NCBI RefSeq assembly: GCF_027587375.1
Contig: NZ_JAMXIC010000003.1
Coordinates: 186,001 to 250,000 of the forward strand
DNA: 64,000 nt
Direction of reading: 5' to 3'
From: Arthrobacter sp. B2a2-09
GTDB taxonomy: Bacteria > Actinomycetota > Actinomycetes > Actinomycetales > Micrococcaceae
Position 1 is the stretch's first letter, and every line of letters begins with the position of its first letter. The notes beneath the pieces were generated by a model. The model was given only the letters and a program-made list of their open reading frames with translations. It made no database searches and had not been told where the DNA came from. Positions 10,079 to 19,012 of this stretch are shown one piece after another. Both the position numbers and the translations under genes were made by a program.

Positions 10079-10321
10079 GTGACCTTGCCCCGGCCCCAGG
10101 ATTTCCTGCTCAACACCATCTCCGGAACACGTGTAGTTGTCCGATACCGGCTGGAAAACGGCTTCACCGATGCCCTCGGCTACTTGCTCTCCGTCACCGA
10201 CGGTGCCTGCACCATCCGTACCCGACAGTCCGACGTCGAGATCCCGCTGGCCCTTGTAGTGGCGGCAAAAGAGGTCCCCCCTCCGCCGCCACGCCGGGGT
10301 GCGCGCACAGCCCGCGAGTAA
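10079..10321 (+). CDS. SH3-like N-terminal domain of an Rv0428c-type acetyltransferase, probably truncated
   Basis: 80 residues from GTG 10079. The sequence (GTRVVVRYRLENGFTDALGY, then a strand ending VVAAKEVPPPPPRR) matches the SH3-like barrel that precedes the GNAT domain in Rv0428c-type actinobacterial acetyltransferases. Here the frame stops right after the proline linker, where the GNAT domain should begin. Another gene fragment reads into this 3' end from the opposite strand. From memory, relatives have a full-length GNAT protein next to fdxA, so I read this as the 5' stump of a broken gene. A stand-alone SH3 protein is the alternative. Confidence 0.65.
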   Translation: MTLPRPQDFLLNTISGTRVVVRYRLENGFTDALGYLLSVTDGACTIRTRQSDVEIPLALVVAAKEVPPPPPRRGARTARE

Positions 10322-10349
10322 CCCCGCACTCCAACTGCCCCCACCCACC

Positions 10350-10529
10350 GCCTGCACCGACCAGCGTTGGATTCGCGCCCGGTCGGGCGTAGACACCGCG
10401 AGCCACCCGGGCGACCAGGCCTCTGGCCATCGCGGCCTTCAGCTGAAAATCGGACACCCCAGCCGCAGCGAGATGCTTAGCCCGCGCCACGCCGTCGTAC
10501 TCTGAAATGACCTCACTGATGTTCACCAT
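10350..10529 (-). pseudogene. Remnant of an AbiEi-type antitoxin-domain (DUF559-class) gene
   Basis: ATG 10529 starts a reading frame whose first 57 or so residues (ISEYDGVARAKHLAAAGVSD, then ARGLVARVARGVYARPG) match the N-terminal winged-helix domain of actinobacterial AbiEi-like proteins, which normally continue into a DUF559 endonuclease-like domain. After about residue 57 homology stops: the frame continues as Gly-rich out-of-family sequence through the 3' end of the opposing SH3 gene, to a stop at 10194. The 3' two-thirds are therefore missing. The breakpoint lies near 10320-10360. Confidence 0.65.
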
Positions 10530-10729
10530 GCCGCCATCGTCCCGCGCCGTGAGCACCGCACGGAAGTTGCGAGTTGCCATATGTGGACAACTTTCTGTCC
10601 AGCCCTGGCTCTTAGCACTGCGCATGTTCCGCAATGACCAATGAGCATGCGCTCCCTAGTCGCTGATCCGTACGCATGTTGCCATTATGTCCAGCGCTGC
10701 GGGCCAAGGAGGGGCATGTCCCAAGGAGG

Positions 10730-12085
10730 TCAGGCGCCATGCACCTCGTCCGGCAGCCTGCGCATTCCCCAAAGCGGGGAGAACAGCACAGGCGCAACAA
10801 AAACAATGCTTCCGCCCAAGCCGATCCAGAGTGTCGGGACGAGGCCAAGGTTCTCGGCCAGGAGACCTGAGGCAAGGGCAGCGATCGGCATGACTCCCCA
10901 CACCACAAAGCGGATGGAAGCATTCATGCGCCCCAGGAGCCTGGGCGGACACACGCGCTGCCTCATGCTCAGCTGCATGATGTTGTACACCAAGACTCCG
11001 AAAGCGAACCCAAACTCGGAGACGATGAGCATCACCAGGGACATCCATCGTTCGGGGGCCAGCACGCACAACGGAACCAGGAGGAGGAAGAGCGAGCTGA
11101 TCATCGACGCCACGGGAATGACGGTCCCCTCGCCGATCCAGGCCGCGAACCTAGGCGCGGCAAGCGCTCCCATCAGTCCGCCGACGGCCCCAACCGCCAT
11201 GATGAGGCCCATGCCCTCCGGACCGAGTTCCAGTTCACGGAGCACCAGTACCGGCATCAGAGTGAAGACAAGGGTGGTGAAGAAGTTGACCCTGCCCGTG
11301 CAGGCCACAATCCTGCTGATCAACGGATGCCTGACCACGAAGACCAGGCCTTCCTTGATTTCGCTTGCTAGCGGCTGCCGATCCTTGGCGGCCATGGGCC
11401 GTTCCGCATCGCGCGTTCCGAACAGGAAGACGGCCGACGCCAGATAACCAACTGCCTCCCCGACGAACAGCACCGGGGCGGACACGATCGCCAGCAACGC
11501 ACCGCCCGCGGCAGGACCGCCGATCCGCGCGATCTGGGAGGTGGCTTCCAGCTTGGAGTTGGCCTGCGGCACTTTCAACGCATCCACGAGCACAGGCACA
11601 TAGCTCTGGTAGGAAACGTCGAAGAAGACCGTTGCAGCCCCGACGACGGCGGCTACGGCGTACAAGTGCCAGATCTGAAGGATGCCGGCCCACCAGAGGA
11701 TTGGTACGGTCGCCATAGCCGCGGTCCGGACCAGGTCCGCCACAATCATGGTGCGACGCTTGAGCCAGCGGTCCACCCAGGCTCCCGCCGGCAAACCGAT
11801 CAGCAGGAAGGCCGCAAGGCTGGCGGCATTGAGTGCGCCAACCTCGAACTCGCTGGCGCCGAGCAAAGTCACCGCGAGGACGGGAAACGCCAATTGCCCC
11901 AGTTGCGCCCCGAGCTGGCTGACGGCCTGACCCGACCAGAAGGTGATGAAGTTCCGGTCCCGCCACAGCGAGCCCGGTTGCTGGGCTGTGTCAGTCTGAT
12001 GAACCGTGTCAGCTTGCTGAGCGTTATCAGTGGTCCCGGCATTCACGCGCCCAGTCTGCTGCAGTGATTGGTATATGTCAATCAC
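10730..12085 (-). CDS. MFS transporter (drug/metabolite efflux type)
   Basis: Up to 451 residues with about 12 hydrophobic segments. The inter-segment loop after TM2 carries the MFS signature-like LPAGAWVDRWLKRRTMI. The first 38 residues are hydrophilic (repeated DTAQQ-like units) and precede the conserved SLWRDRNFITFWSGQAVS opening. Similar proteins are annotated as macrolide or enterobactin-type exporters; the substrate is unknown. It is divergent from an ArsR-type regulator with a palindrome covering the GTG 12085. The protein may therefore start at GTG 12046 instead, which would free the operator. Confidence 0.85.
   Translation of the reverse strand: MIDIYQSLQQTGRVNAGTTDNAQQADTVHQTDTAQQPGSLWRDRNFITFWSGQAVSQLGAQLGQLAFPVLAVTLLGASEFEVGALNAASLAAFLLIGLPAGAWVDRWLKRRTMIVADLVRTAAMATVPILWWAGILQIWHLYAVAAVVGAATVFFDVSYQSYVPVLVDALKVPQANSKLEATSQIARIGGPAAGGALLAIVSAPVLFVGEAVGYLASAVFLFGTRDAERPMAAKDRQPLASEIKEGLVFVVRHPLISRIVACTGRVNFFTTLVFTLMPVLVLRELELGPEGMGLIMAVGAVGGLMGALAAPRFAAWIGEGTVIPVASMISSLFLLLVPLCVLAPERWMSLVMLIVSEFGFAFGVLVYNIMQLSMRQRVCPPRLLGRMNASIRFVVWGVMPIAALASGLLAENLGLVPTLWIGLGGSIVFVAPVLFSPLWGMRRLPDEVHGA
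12064..12085. promoter_or_regulatory. Candidate ArsR-type operator between MFS and regulator
   Basis: Perfect inverted repeat GTGATTG-N8-CAATCAC, centred between the divergent MFS and helix-turn-helix genes and overlapping the outermost possible MFS start. Well placed to control both. Confidence 0.55.
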
Positions 12086-12091
12086 TCATGG

Positions 12092-12616
12092 ATGGCTACA
12101 CTGGCCACCATGACGGAACAAGAGCGGGAGGACGGCGACCTGGTGGCCAAGGGTCGCGCCTTGAGTTCGCCCCTGCGCCTAAGGATTCTCCGGCTCTGCC
12201 TGCACCACGCGCGCACCAACAAAGAGATTGCCGGGCTATTGGACATCAATCCGGCGTCGAGCCTCCACCATGTCCGGACCTTGGTCCGCACGGGCTTTCT
12301 CGTGCCGCAGGAAGGCCGGAAGGGAAAGCGGGGCGCCAAGGAAGTGCCGTACATCGCCACCCGCACCTCGTGGAGCACCCCCGTCGACGATATTTCCCCG
12401 GTCCTGATCGAAACCTTCGTCCAGGAGACCCGCGGACTCGCACCAGAGGACATCGACGTCTGGCGGCTTGGCGTGAAGTTCAACGCCGCACGGCAGCAGG
12501 AAATGATGGGCAAGCTGCGGGCCGTCGTCGAGGAATACATGCGTCTTCCGGCAGACGACGACGGCGAGGCCACCTCGCTTTTGATCGCCCACCACCGGGA
12601 CCCAAGCGCAGACTAG
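12092..12616 (+). CDS. ArsR-like winged-helix regulator
   Basis: 174 residues from ATG 12092, or 168 from ATG 12110 (MTEQEREDG). A winged helix spans about residues 25-95: RALSSPLRLRILRLCLHH then NKEIAGLLDINPASSLHHVR, typical of ArsR/HTH_20 regulators without obvious metal-binding cysteines. The C-terminal part is helical and probably forms the dimer or ligand domain. It is divergent from the MFS gene and is probably its repressor. Its TAG stop directly abuts the stop of the convergent membrane-protein gene with no spacer, an arrangement that may mark a recombination joint. Confidence 0.8.
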   Translation: MATLATMTEQEREDGDLVAKGRALSSPLRLRILRLCLHHARTNKEIAGLLDINPASSLHHVRTLVRTGFLVPQEGRKGKRGAKEVPYIATRTSWSTPVDDISPVLIETFVQETRGLAPEDIDVWRLGVKFNAARQQEMMGKLRAVVEEYMRLPADDDGEATSLLIAHHRDPSAD

Positions 12617-12997
12617 CTAGCCGCGGGGCGGGCGCCTGTAGCGCAGGCACCACAGGAGCATCACGAGGGTCACACCCGCGCTCCCGTAGACCCACACATT
12701 GCCGGGGACGTCGGCGACGATCAACGCCTTGCCGGATCCCGCTGAAATAAGCGCACCGAGAGCTGCGTAACAAACAATGCCCACTACCGCCGTCGGGAGC
12801 AAAGACCGCGACCACGCGCCCAGCAGGAGCTGGAGGGACGCGAGCAGGAGCAATGCCGCTGCGGTGCCCCAATAGACGTCGACGCCGGCAACGAGGAGGG
12901 TCTGCCGGTGCAGAGCGGTGCCTGCAAGGGCAGCAAAAAGAGCCACCGGAACAGCAGCGGCAATACCGCGTGCTGTTCCGGTGGCTCCCTTATTCAA
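12617..12997 (-). CDS. Small four-TM membrane protein (DUF6113-like)
   Basis: 126 residues with four hydrophobic segments (about 11-31, 40-62, 67-90, 98-118) and an Arg-rich C-terminal tail. It resembles the small membrane proteins that accompany mshB and typA in actinobacteria (mycobacterial Rv1171 position), often labelled DUF6113; that assignment is from context and memory. It follows typA on the same strand after 43 bp. A terminator-like hairpin lies inside its first 20 codons, so its expression may be attenuated or its real start may lie further in (for example GTG at residue 18). Confidence 0.6.
   Translation of the reverse strand: MNKGATGTARGIAAAVPVALFAALAGTALHRQTLLVAGVDVYWGTAAALLLLASLQLLLGAWSRSLLPTAVVGIVCYAALGALISAGSGKALIVADVPGNVWVYGSAGVTLVMLLWCLRYRRPPRG
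12936..12986 (-). terminator. typA terminator inside the start of the next gene
   Basis: Perfect 16-bp arms (12941-12956 and 12971-12986), with an inner GCGG/CCGC pair in the loop, followed on the minus strand by CTTTTTG. This is a good intrinsic terminator for typA, yet it lies within the first 20 codons of the downstream membrane-protein frame. Confidence 0.65.
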
Positions 12998-13040
12998 TGC
13001 GTCAGTCCGTTCAGTGCGTCAGTACGCAATCAGCGCAGGA

Positions 13041-14969
13041 TCAGACTTTGGCGCGGGCGCGGGTAGCCTTGGCACGCTCGTTGGCGTCCAGGATCACCTT
13101 ACGGATGCGGATGGAGTCCGGGGTCACCTCAACGCACTCGTCTTCGCGAGCGAATTCGAGGGACTCTTCGAGGGTCAGGTCGCGCGGCGGCGTCAGGTTC
13201 TCGAAGGTGTCGGAGGAAGCAGCACGCATGTTGGTGAGCTTCTTTTCCTTTGTGATGTTTACGTCCATGTCGTCGGCGCGCGAGTTCTCGCCGACGATCA
13301 TGCCTTCGTAGACCTCGGACGTGGGCTTCACGAAGAAGGAGCCGCGTTCCTGCAGGTTGATCATGGCGAAGGGGGTGACCACGCCGGCGCGGTCGGCAAC
13401 CATCGAACCGTTGGTGCGGTATTCGATGGGGCCGGCCCACGGCTCGTAGCCTTCGGAGATCGAGGAAGCGATGCCGGCGCCACGGGTGTCCGTGAGGAAC
13501 TTGGTGCGGAAGCCGATGAGGCCACGTGCCGGAACGATGAATTCCATGCGGCACCAGCCCGTACCGTGGTTGGCCATGTTGGTCATGCGGCCCTTGCGGG
13601 CGGCCATGAGCTGGGTGACCGCACCGAGGTACTCTTCGGGCACGTCGATAGTCATGTGTTCCATCGGCTCGTGGATCTTGCCGTCGATGGTCCGGGTGAC
13701 AACCTGCGGCTTGCCGACAGTCAGCTCGAAGCCTTCACGTCGCATCTGCTCCACGAGGATGGCCAGCGCAAGCTCGCCACGGCCCTGGACTTCCCAAGCA
13801 TCCGGACGCTCGGTGGGCAGGACCTTGATGGAGACGTTACCGATCAGTTCCTTGTCCAGGCGATCCTTCACCTGGCGGGCCGTGACCTTGGCGCCCTTGA
13901 CCTTGCCGGCCAGCGGCGAGGTGTTGATACCGATGGTCATGGAGATCGCGGGGTCATCCACCGTGATGAGGGGCAGCGGCTGCGGGTTCTCGGCGTCGGT
14001 CAGGGTCTCACCAATGGTGATTTCCTCGATACCGGCAACAGCCACGATCTCGCCCGGACCGGCGGAGTCGGTCGGAACGCGGTCGAGAGCCTTGGTGGCC
14101 AGGAGCTCGGTGATCTTGACGTTCTTCAGTTCGCCGTTGGCACGCGCCCAGGCAACGGTCTGGCCCTTGCGGAGGGTGCCGTTGTAGATGCGCAGCAGTG
14201 CGAGGCGGCCGAGGAACGGGGAAGCGTCCAGGTTGGTGACGTGCGCCTGCAGGACACCGTTCGGGTTGTAGGTCGGAGCCGGGATGTGCTCGATGATCGT
14301 CTTGAAGAGGGGTTCGAGGTCCTCGTTCTCCGGTGCCGAGCCGTCGGCCGGCTGGTCCAGGGAGGCGCGGCCAACCTTGGCTGCGGCGTAGACCACGGGT
14401 ACTTCCAGGATCTTGTCCAGGTCCAGGTCCGGAACTTCGTCCGCGAGGTCGGAGGCCAGGCCAAGGAGCAGGTCCATGGACTCGTGGACAACTTCGTCGA
14501 TGCGGGCGTCGGGGCGGTCGGTCTTGTTGACCAGCAGGATGACGGGCAGGTGCGCGGCAAGGGCCTTGCGGAGCACGAAGCGGGTCTGCGGCAGCGGACC
14601 TTCGGAAGCGTCAACGAGGAGGACAACGCCGTCAACCATGGACAGGCCGCGCTCCACCTCGCCACCGAAGTCGGCGTGGCCGGGGGTGTCGATCACGTTG
14701 ATGGTGATGGTCTCGCCATTGGACGACGGGCCGTTGTAGGCAACCGTGGTGTTCTTGGCGAGGATGGTGATGCCCTTTTCGCGCTCCAGGTCACCGGAGT
14801 CCATGACGCGGTCTTCCAGGTGGTTGTGCTCGGCGAAGGAGTTGGTCTGCTTGAGCATGGCGTCGACCAGGGTGGTCTTGCCGTGGTCAACGTGGGCCAC
14901 AATCGCGACGTTGCGCAGATCACTGCGCGATGCAGTGGCCGCGGCGGTGTTGGTGGTGGTTTCAGACAT
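13041..14969 (-). CDS. typA: Translational GTPase TypA/BipA
   Basis: 642 residues, full length for the family. Ribosome-associated GTPase involved in 50S assembly and stress or cold adaptation. The P-loop is in AHVDHGKTT (about 26-34), G3 in DTPGHADF, G4 in NKTD; EF-G-like domains III and V and the TypA-specific C-terminal domain follow. It is followed by the oligopeptide transporter on the other side, an order resembling mycobacterial typA-lpqW. Codon usage is strongly biased to C/G-ending codons, as expected for a well-expressed gene. Confidence 0.97.
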   Translation of the reverse strand: MSETTTNTAAATASRSDLRNVAIVAHVDHGKTTLVDAMLKQTNSFAEHNHLEDRVMDSGDLEREKGITILAKNTTVAYNGPSSNGETITINVIDTPGHADFGGEVERGLSMVDGVVLLVDASEGPLPQTRFVLRKALAAHLPVILLVNKTDRPDARIDEVVHESMDLLLGLASDLADEVPDLDLDKILEVPVVYAAAKVGRASLDQPADGSAPENEDLEPLFKTIIEHIPAPTYNPNGVLQAHVTNLDASPFLGRLALLRIYNGTLRKGQTVAWARANGELKNVKITELLATKALDRVPTDSAGPGEIVAVAGIEEITIGETLTDAENPQPLPLITVDDPAISMTIGINTSPLAGKVKGAKVTARQVKDRLDKELIGNVSIKVLPTERPDAWEVQGRGELALAILVEQMRREGFELTVGKPQVVTRTIDGKIHEPMEHMTIDVPEEYLGAVTQLMAARKGRMTNMANHGTGWCRMEFIVPARGLIGFRTKFLTDTRGAGIASSISEGYEPWAGPIEYRTNGSMVADRAGVVTPFAMINLQERGSFFVKPTSEVYEGMIVGENSRADDMDVNITKEKKLTNMRAASSDTFENLTPPRDLTLEESLEFAREDECVEVTPDSIRIRKVILDANERAKATRARAKV

Positions 14970-15178
14970 GCGTAATGGCTCGATTCAGTGGTGAAGTCAG
15001 CTGTTGTATCGCGACATTTCCAACCGGAACGCACGACGGATTAGACCCTTTGACACAGGGCACCTTCCTAGAGTCTAAACGCTGTGGTATTTATTGGCCT
15101 AAAAATCACCCCAACGCTGCCGAATTGTGCCCTTCATCACATTCGACGACGAGTTCCGGACCATCCGCGGGAAGTCGC

Positions 15179-15226
15179 AAAAGAGCCGGGACCACTTCCC
15201 CCCACGGAAGTGGTACCGGCTCTTTT
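15179..15226 (-). terminator. Terminator of the first oligopeptide ABC transporter cluster
   Basis: Arms 15179-15199 and 15206-15226 (21 bp, one mismatch) with a 6-nt loop, flanked by A and T runs so that it can work on both strands. It begins about 40 bp after the stop of the double-ATPase gene. The rest of the 298-bp gap to typA shows no gene; it must contain the typA promoter. Confidence 0.8.
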
Positions 15227-15267
15227 GCTCGCCTAAAAGGCATTGAGCGGACGCTTGCGACGCCGGG

Positions 15268-16980
15268 TCAGGCCACTACGGGCGGCAGCATCAGGCTGGC
15301 ACCCGGGATCGCGTGGAGCAGCGCCCTGGTGTAGTCCTGCTGCGGCGAGTCGAAGACCTCGTCAGTGCTGCCCGTTTCCACGAGCTTGCCCTTCTGCATC
15401 ACGCAGACATGGTCGGCGATCTGCCGCACAACGGCGAGGTCGTGCGTGATGAACAGGTAGGTCAGTCCAAGATTGGACTGCAGCTCGGCCAGAAGGTTCA
15501 GCACCTGGGCCTGCACCAAAACGTCCAGGGCGGAGACCGCCTCGTCGCAAATGATCACTTCGGGGTCCAGGGCCAGTGCCCGCGCGATCGCGACGCGCTG
15601 CCTTTGTCCGCCGGAGAGCTCGTTCGGATACCGCTGCATGGTGGACTGGGGCAGCGCCACCTGGTCCAGGAGTTCCCGGACCTTCTTCTCGCGGCTGACC
15701 TTGTCACCGATCTTGTGGGTCCGGAGCGGTTCCTCGATGGTCCTGAAGATGTTGTACATCGGGTCGAGCGAACCGTACGGGTCCTGGAAGATCGGCTGGA
15801 CGCGGCGCCGGAACTTGAAGATCTCCCGGCTGTTCAAGGTGGAGGTGTCCACTCCGTCGAACACGATCCGCCCCGACGTCGGTGCGAGCAGGTTGAGGAC
15901 CATCTGGGCCACCGTGGACTTGCCGGAACCCGACTCCCCCACGATCGCCGTCGTCGTCCCGCGTTTGACGTTGAACGAGACGTTGTCCACCGCTTTGAAG
16001 TCCGTGGCCTTGCCGACGCCGGAGCGGAGCTTGAAGACCTTGCTGAGGCTCTCGACCTTCAGGACGTCCTCGGACAACGCCTTTTCGACCACAGTTTCGG
16101 TGGGCGCCAGGAGTTCTTCCGTCTGGATTCCTTCGGCCTTGGCGGCCTGGATCCTCCGGGAGGCCAGGGATGGCGCCGAGGCCACCAACCGCTGGGTGTA
16201 GGGGTGCTGCGCGTTACGGAGCAATTCGAGGGAAGGACCGGCCTCCACCACGTTGCCGCGGTACATGACCACCACTTTGTCCGCACGTTCGGCAGCAAGG
16301 CCAAGATCGTGGGTGATGAGCAAGACGGCCGTGCCGAGCTCCGCCGTCATGGTTTCGAGGTGGTCCAGGATCTGCCGCTGCACCGTCACGTCCAGGGCCG
16401 ACGTCGGCTCATCGGCGATCAGGAGCCGCGGCTGGCAAGACAGGCCGATGGCGATCAGGGCCCGCTGGCGCATGCCGCCGGAGAATTCGTGCGGGTACTG
16501 CTTGGCACGGCGTGCGGAGTCCGGCAAACCGGCTTCCCCCAGGACGCGGGCGACGTCGGCGGGACCGCTGGGCTTGCCGTTGGCGCGCAGTGTCTCGCGG
16601 ACCTGGTAGCCGATCTTCCAGACCGGGTTGAGGTTGGACATCGGATCCTGCGGAACCATGCCGATCGTGTTGCCGCGCAGCTCGATCATGCGCCGTTCCG
16701 GGGCATGGGAGATGTCCTCGCCGTCGAGCAGGATCTGCCCGCTGGAAACCCTGCCGTTCTCCGGCAAGAGACCAATGGCGGCGAGCGCCGTCGTCGACTT
16801 TCCCGAACCGGACTCACCCACAATGGCGACGGTCTCGCCGGGCATGATGGTCAGGTGCGCGTTCTTGACGGCCTGGAATTCGCCGCTCGCCGTCTGGAAT
16901 GAGATAGCGAGGTCCCGGATTTCCAGGAGCGGACGCTCTTCGGTTCCGGCTTCGTCGATGGTGATGTTGGACGTTGACAT
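15268..16980 (-). CDS. Peptide ABC transporter, double ATPase (OppD-OppF fusion)
   Basis: 570 residues. Two complete ABC ATPase domains in one chain: Walker A GESGSGKST near residue 55 and again near 350, signatures FSGGMRQR and LSGGQRQR, Walker B LLIADEP and VIICDEA. Each domain ends in the oligopeptide-transporter extension (QHPYTQRLV, QQDYTRALL). ATG 16980 has a GGAGG site 7 bp upstream. It is last in the binding protein-permease-permease-ATPase cluster and powers uptake. The second Walker B has Ala where the usual Pro stands after DE, which is tolerated in this family. Confidence 0.93.
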   Translation of the reverse strand: MSTSNITIDEAGTEERPLLEIRDLAISFQTASGEFQAVKNAHLTIMPGETVAIVGESGSGKSTTALAAIGLLPENGRVSSGQILLDGEDISHAPERRMIELRGNTIGMVPQDPMSNLNPVWKIGYQVRETLRANGKPSGPADVARVLGEAGLPDSARRAKQYPHEFSGGMRQRALIAIGLSCQPRLLIADEPTSALDVTVQRQILDHLETMTAELGTAVLLITHDLGLAAERADKVVVMYRGNVVEAGPSLELLRNAQHPYTQRLVASAPSLASRRIQAAKAEGIQTEELLAPTETVVEKALSEDVLKVESLSKVFKLRSGVGKATDFKAVDNVSFNVKRGTTTAIVGESGSGKSTVAQMVLNLLAPTSGRIVFDGVDTSTLNSREIFKFRRRVQPIFQDPYGSLDPMYNIFRTIEEPLRTHKIGDKVSREKKVRELLDQVALPQSTMQRYPNELSGGQRQRVAIARALALDPEVIICDEAVSALDVLVQAQVLNLLAELQSNLGLTYLFITHDLAVVRQIADHVCVMQKGKLVETGSTDEVFDSPQQDYTRALLHAIPGASLMLPPVVA

Positions 16981-16991
16981 GATTGCCTCCT

Positions 16992-17960
16992 TCATCGCTT
17001 GCGGCTCTTGGGATCAAGGGCGTCACGCAGCGCGTCGCCAAGCATGATGAAGCTCAGGACCGTGATGGACAGTGCGGTTGCGGGGAACATCAGCACCTCG
17101 GGGTTGGTGCGCAACGTGTCCTTCGCCGCGGAAATGTCGTTACCCCAGGACATGATGCTGCCGGGCAGGCCGATGCCGAGGAAGGACAGCGTTGCCTCCG
17201 TCACGATGAAGACGCCAAGCTCCATGGTTGCCAGGACGATGATCGGCGCGAGGGCGTTCGGAACGACGTGCCGGACCAGCGTGCCGATCTTGGAGACACC
17301 GAGCGAGCGCGCGGCAGTGACGAAATCCGCGTTGCGGACCTCAATCACGGCACCGCGGGTGATACGGGCCATTTGAGGCCAACCGAGCATCACAATGACC
17401 ATGACCACCGTGAAGACGCTCTTGTTCTCACGGAAGAAGGGGAGCTGGGTAACTACCAGCGCGCCAAGCACCAAAGGAAGGGCGAAGAAGATGTCGCCAA
17501 TGCGGGCAATGACGGTGTCCACCCAGCCGCCGAAGAAGCCTGCCAGCGCGCCGAGCGTAACTCCGATGATCAGGACGAAGATCACGGAGACGACGCCGAC
17601 GGTCAAGGATGCCTGCGTGCCGTGGATGACGCGCGAGTAGATATCGCAGCCCTGGAAGGTGAAGCCCAGCGGATGGCCGGCCGAGGGGCCCGCGAGGGAG
17701 TCTCCCAGCTGGCAGTTGTCGTTCGGGGGTGTCTGCGTGAACAGGCCCGGGAAGAACGCGACGACGAGGAGCAGCAGAATCATGAGCGCCGAGATAATGA
17801 AGAGCGGCCGACGGCGGAGCTTCCGCCAGGCATCCGCCCACAGGCTCAGGGGTGCTGCGTCGACCTTGAGGGTATCGGTCGCCAGCAGCGGTGTCTCGTC
17901 GATAGGGGCAACGTAGTGCTCGATCTGACGGTTACTTTTCATATCGGATCTACTTTTCAT
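16992..17960 (-). CDS. Peptide ABC transporter permease (OppC type)
   Basis: 322 residues from ATG 17960 (316 from ATG 17942). The N-terminal cytoplasmic segment of about 45 residues precedes TM1 (PLFIISALMILLLLVVAFF); five further TMs and the EAA-loop stretch (ARSLGVSKIGTLVRHVVPNA) follow. The longer start is preferred: AGGA lies 7 bp before it and it overlaps the upstream permease by 11 bp. A short direct repeat (ATGAAAAGTA) covers both candidate starts. A long periplasmic loop holds a CQLGDS...GC pair that could form a disulfide. Confidence 0.92.
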   Translation of the reverse strand: MKSRSDMKSNRQIEHYVAPIDETPLLATDTLKVDAAPLSLWADAWRKLRRRPLFIISALMILLLLVVAFFPGLFTQTPPNDNCQLGDSLAGPSAGHPLGFTFQGCDIYSRVIHGTQASLTVGVVSVIFVLIIGVTLGALAGFFGGWVDTVIARIGDIFFALPLVLGALVVTQLPFFRENKSVFTVVMVIVMLGWPQMARITRGAVIEVRNADFVTAARSLGVSKIGTLVRHVVPNALAPIIVLATMELGVFIVTEATLSFLGIGLPGSIMSWGNDISAAKDTLRTNPEVLMFPATALSITVLSFIMLGDALRDALDPKSRKR

Positions 17961-18879
17961 AGCGAATCCTGGGGTCAAGCCAGGCGTAGAGGAGGTCGAC
18001 CAACAGGTTGGCGGCAACGAAGACCAGTACCAGCACGCTCACAATGGCGACGACGGTGGGGCCTTCGCTGCGGATCACTGCTTGGTAGAGCTTTTGGCCG
18101 ACGCCGGGCACGTTGAAAATGCCTTCGGTGACGATCGCGCCGCCCATCAAGCCACCCAGGTTCGCGCCCAGGTAGGTGACCACGGGAATCATGGAGTTTC
18201 GCAGGATGTGTGCCAGGACCACGCGGGGGCGGGAGAGGCCTTTTGCGGTTGCGGTGCGGACGTAGTCGGCGTTCATGTTTTCGATGACCGAGGCCCGGGT
18301 CAGGCGCAGCACGTAGGCAAAGGACACGAGGCCAAGGACCGCGGCCGGAAGGATCAGGGTGCCCCAATCCGCATTGGATCCAACGGTCGGCTTGGCCCAG
18401 CCGAGCTGCACGCCAACGACGAGCTGAAGCACGAAGCCCAGGACGAACGTGGGGACGGCAATGACCACGAGGGAGGCAACCAGCACTGTGGAGTCGAAGA
18501 TCTTTCCCTTGCGCAGGCCGGCAATCAAGCCGAAGGCCACACCGAAGACAGCCTGGATGGCAAGGGCTTCGACGGCGAGCATGGCGGTGACCGGGAAAAC
18601 GCGGCCAAGCGTCGCGGCGATTGGCTGGCCGGTGAAGTCCACCCCGAGGTTGAACGTGAAGAGGTTCTTGAGGAACAGTCCGTACTGGACCCAGAACGGC
18701 TGGTCGAGGTTGTATTGCTGGCGCAGTGCGGCAATGACAGCCTCGCTGGGCGGCCGGTCGCCGAACAAGGCGCGGATGGGGTCGCCCGGGAGGGCAAAGA
18801 CCATGAAGTACACGAGCAGGGTGGTTCCCAGGAACACGGGAATGACCTGCAGCAAACGCCGGAGGATGTACTGGGTCAC
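17950..18879 (-). CDS. Peptide ABC transporter permease (OppB type)
   Basis: 309 residues from GTG 18879, six predicted TM segments and the EAA loop (TATAKGLSRPRVVLAHILRN). The N-terminal TM1 with YILRRLLQVIPVFLGTTLLV is typical of OppB/DppB. It overlaps oppC and lies downstream of the binding-protein gene, separated by a hairpin. AGGAA lies 9 bp upstream of the GTG. Confidence 0.92.
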   Translation of the reverse strand: MTQYILRRLLQVIPVFLGTTLLVYFMVFALPGDPIRALFGDRPPSEAVIAALRQQYNLDQPFWVQYGLFLKNLFTFNLGVDFTGQPIAATLGRVFPVTAMLAVEALAIQAVFGVAFGLIAGLRKGKIFDSTVLVASLVVIAVPTFVLGFVLQLVVGVQLGWAKPTVGSNADWGTLILPAAVLGLVSFAYVLRLTRASVIENMNADYVRTATAKGLSRPRVVLAHILRNSMIPVVTYLGANLGGLMGGAIVTEGIFNVPGVGQKLYQAVIRSEGPTVVAIVSVLVLVFVAANLLVDLLYAWLDPRIRYEK

Positions 18880-18949
18880 AGCAACGGTTCCTGGGCGCTC
18901 TTGAAATTATGGGGATTCATAAGGGACAGCTTTCGTGCCGAATCAAGGC

Positions 18950-18980
18950 ATGGGGGCCCGGTTTGTGGCCGGACCCCCAT
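18950..18980 (-). terminator. Intercistronic hairpin between binding protein and permease
   Basis: Arms 18950-18961 and 18969-18980 (12 bp, one mismatch) in the 133-bp gap between the solute-binding-protein stop and the oppB start. There is no T tract on the minus strand. A likely partial terminator or RNA-stabilising element that keeps the binding protein in excess. Confidence 0.6.
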
Positions 18981-19012
18981 ACGCTAACGAGCTTGGAACA
19001 AGTCCAGTAGGA

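Noticed and set aside
12918..14975. 685-codon open frame on the plus strand over typA
   Set aside because: It is the antisense shadow of typA, whose protein is fully conserved; no ribosome site or domain.
15313..16902. 529-codon plus-strand frame over the OppD-F fusion gene
   Set aside because: High-GC antisense artefact; composition rich in Asp/Val/His, no recognisable motif.
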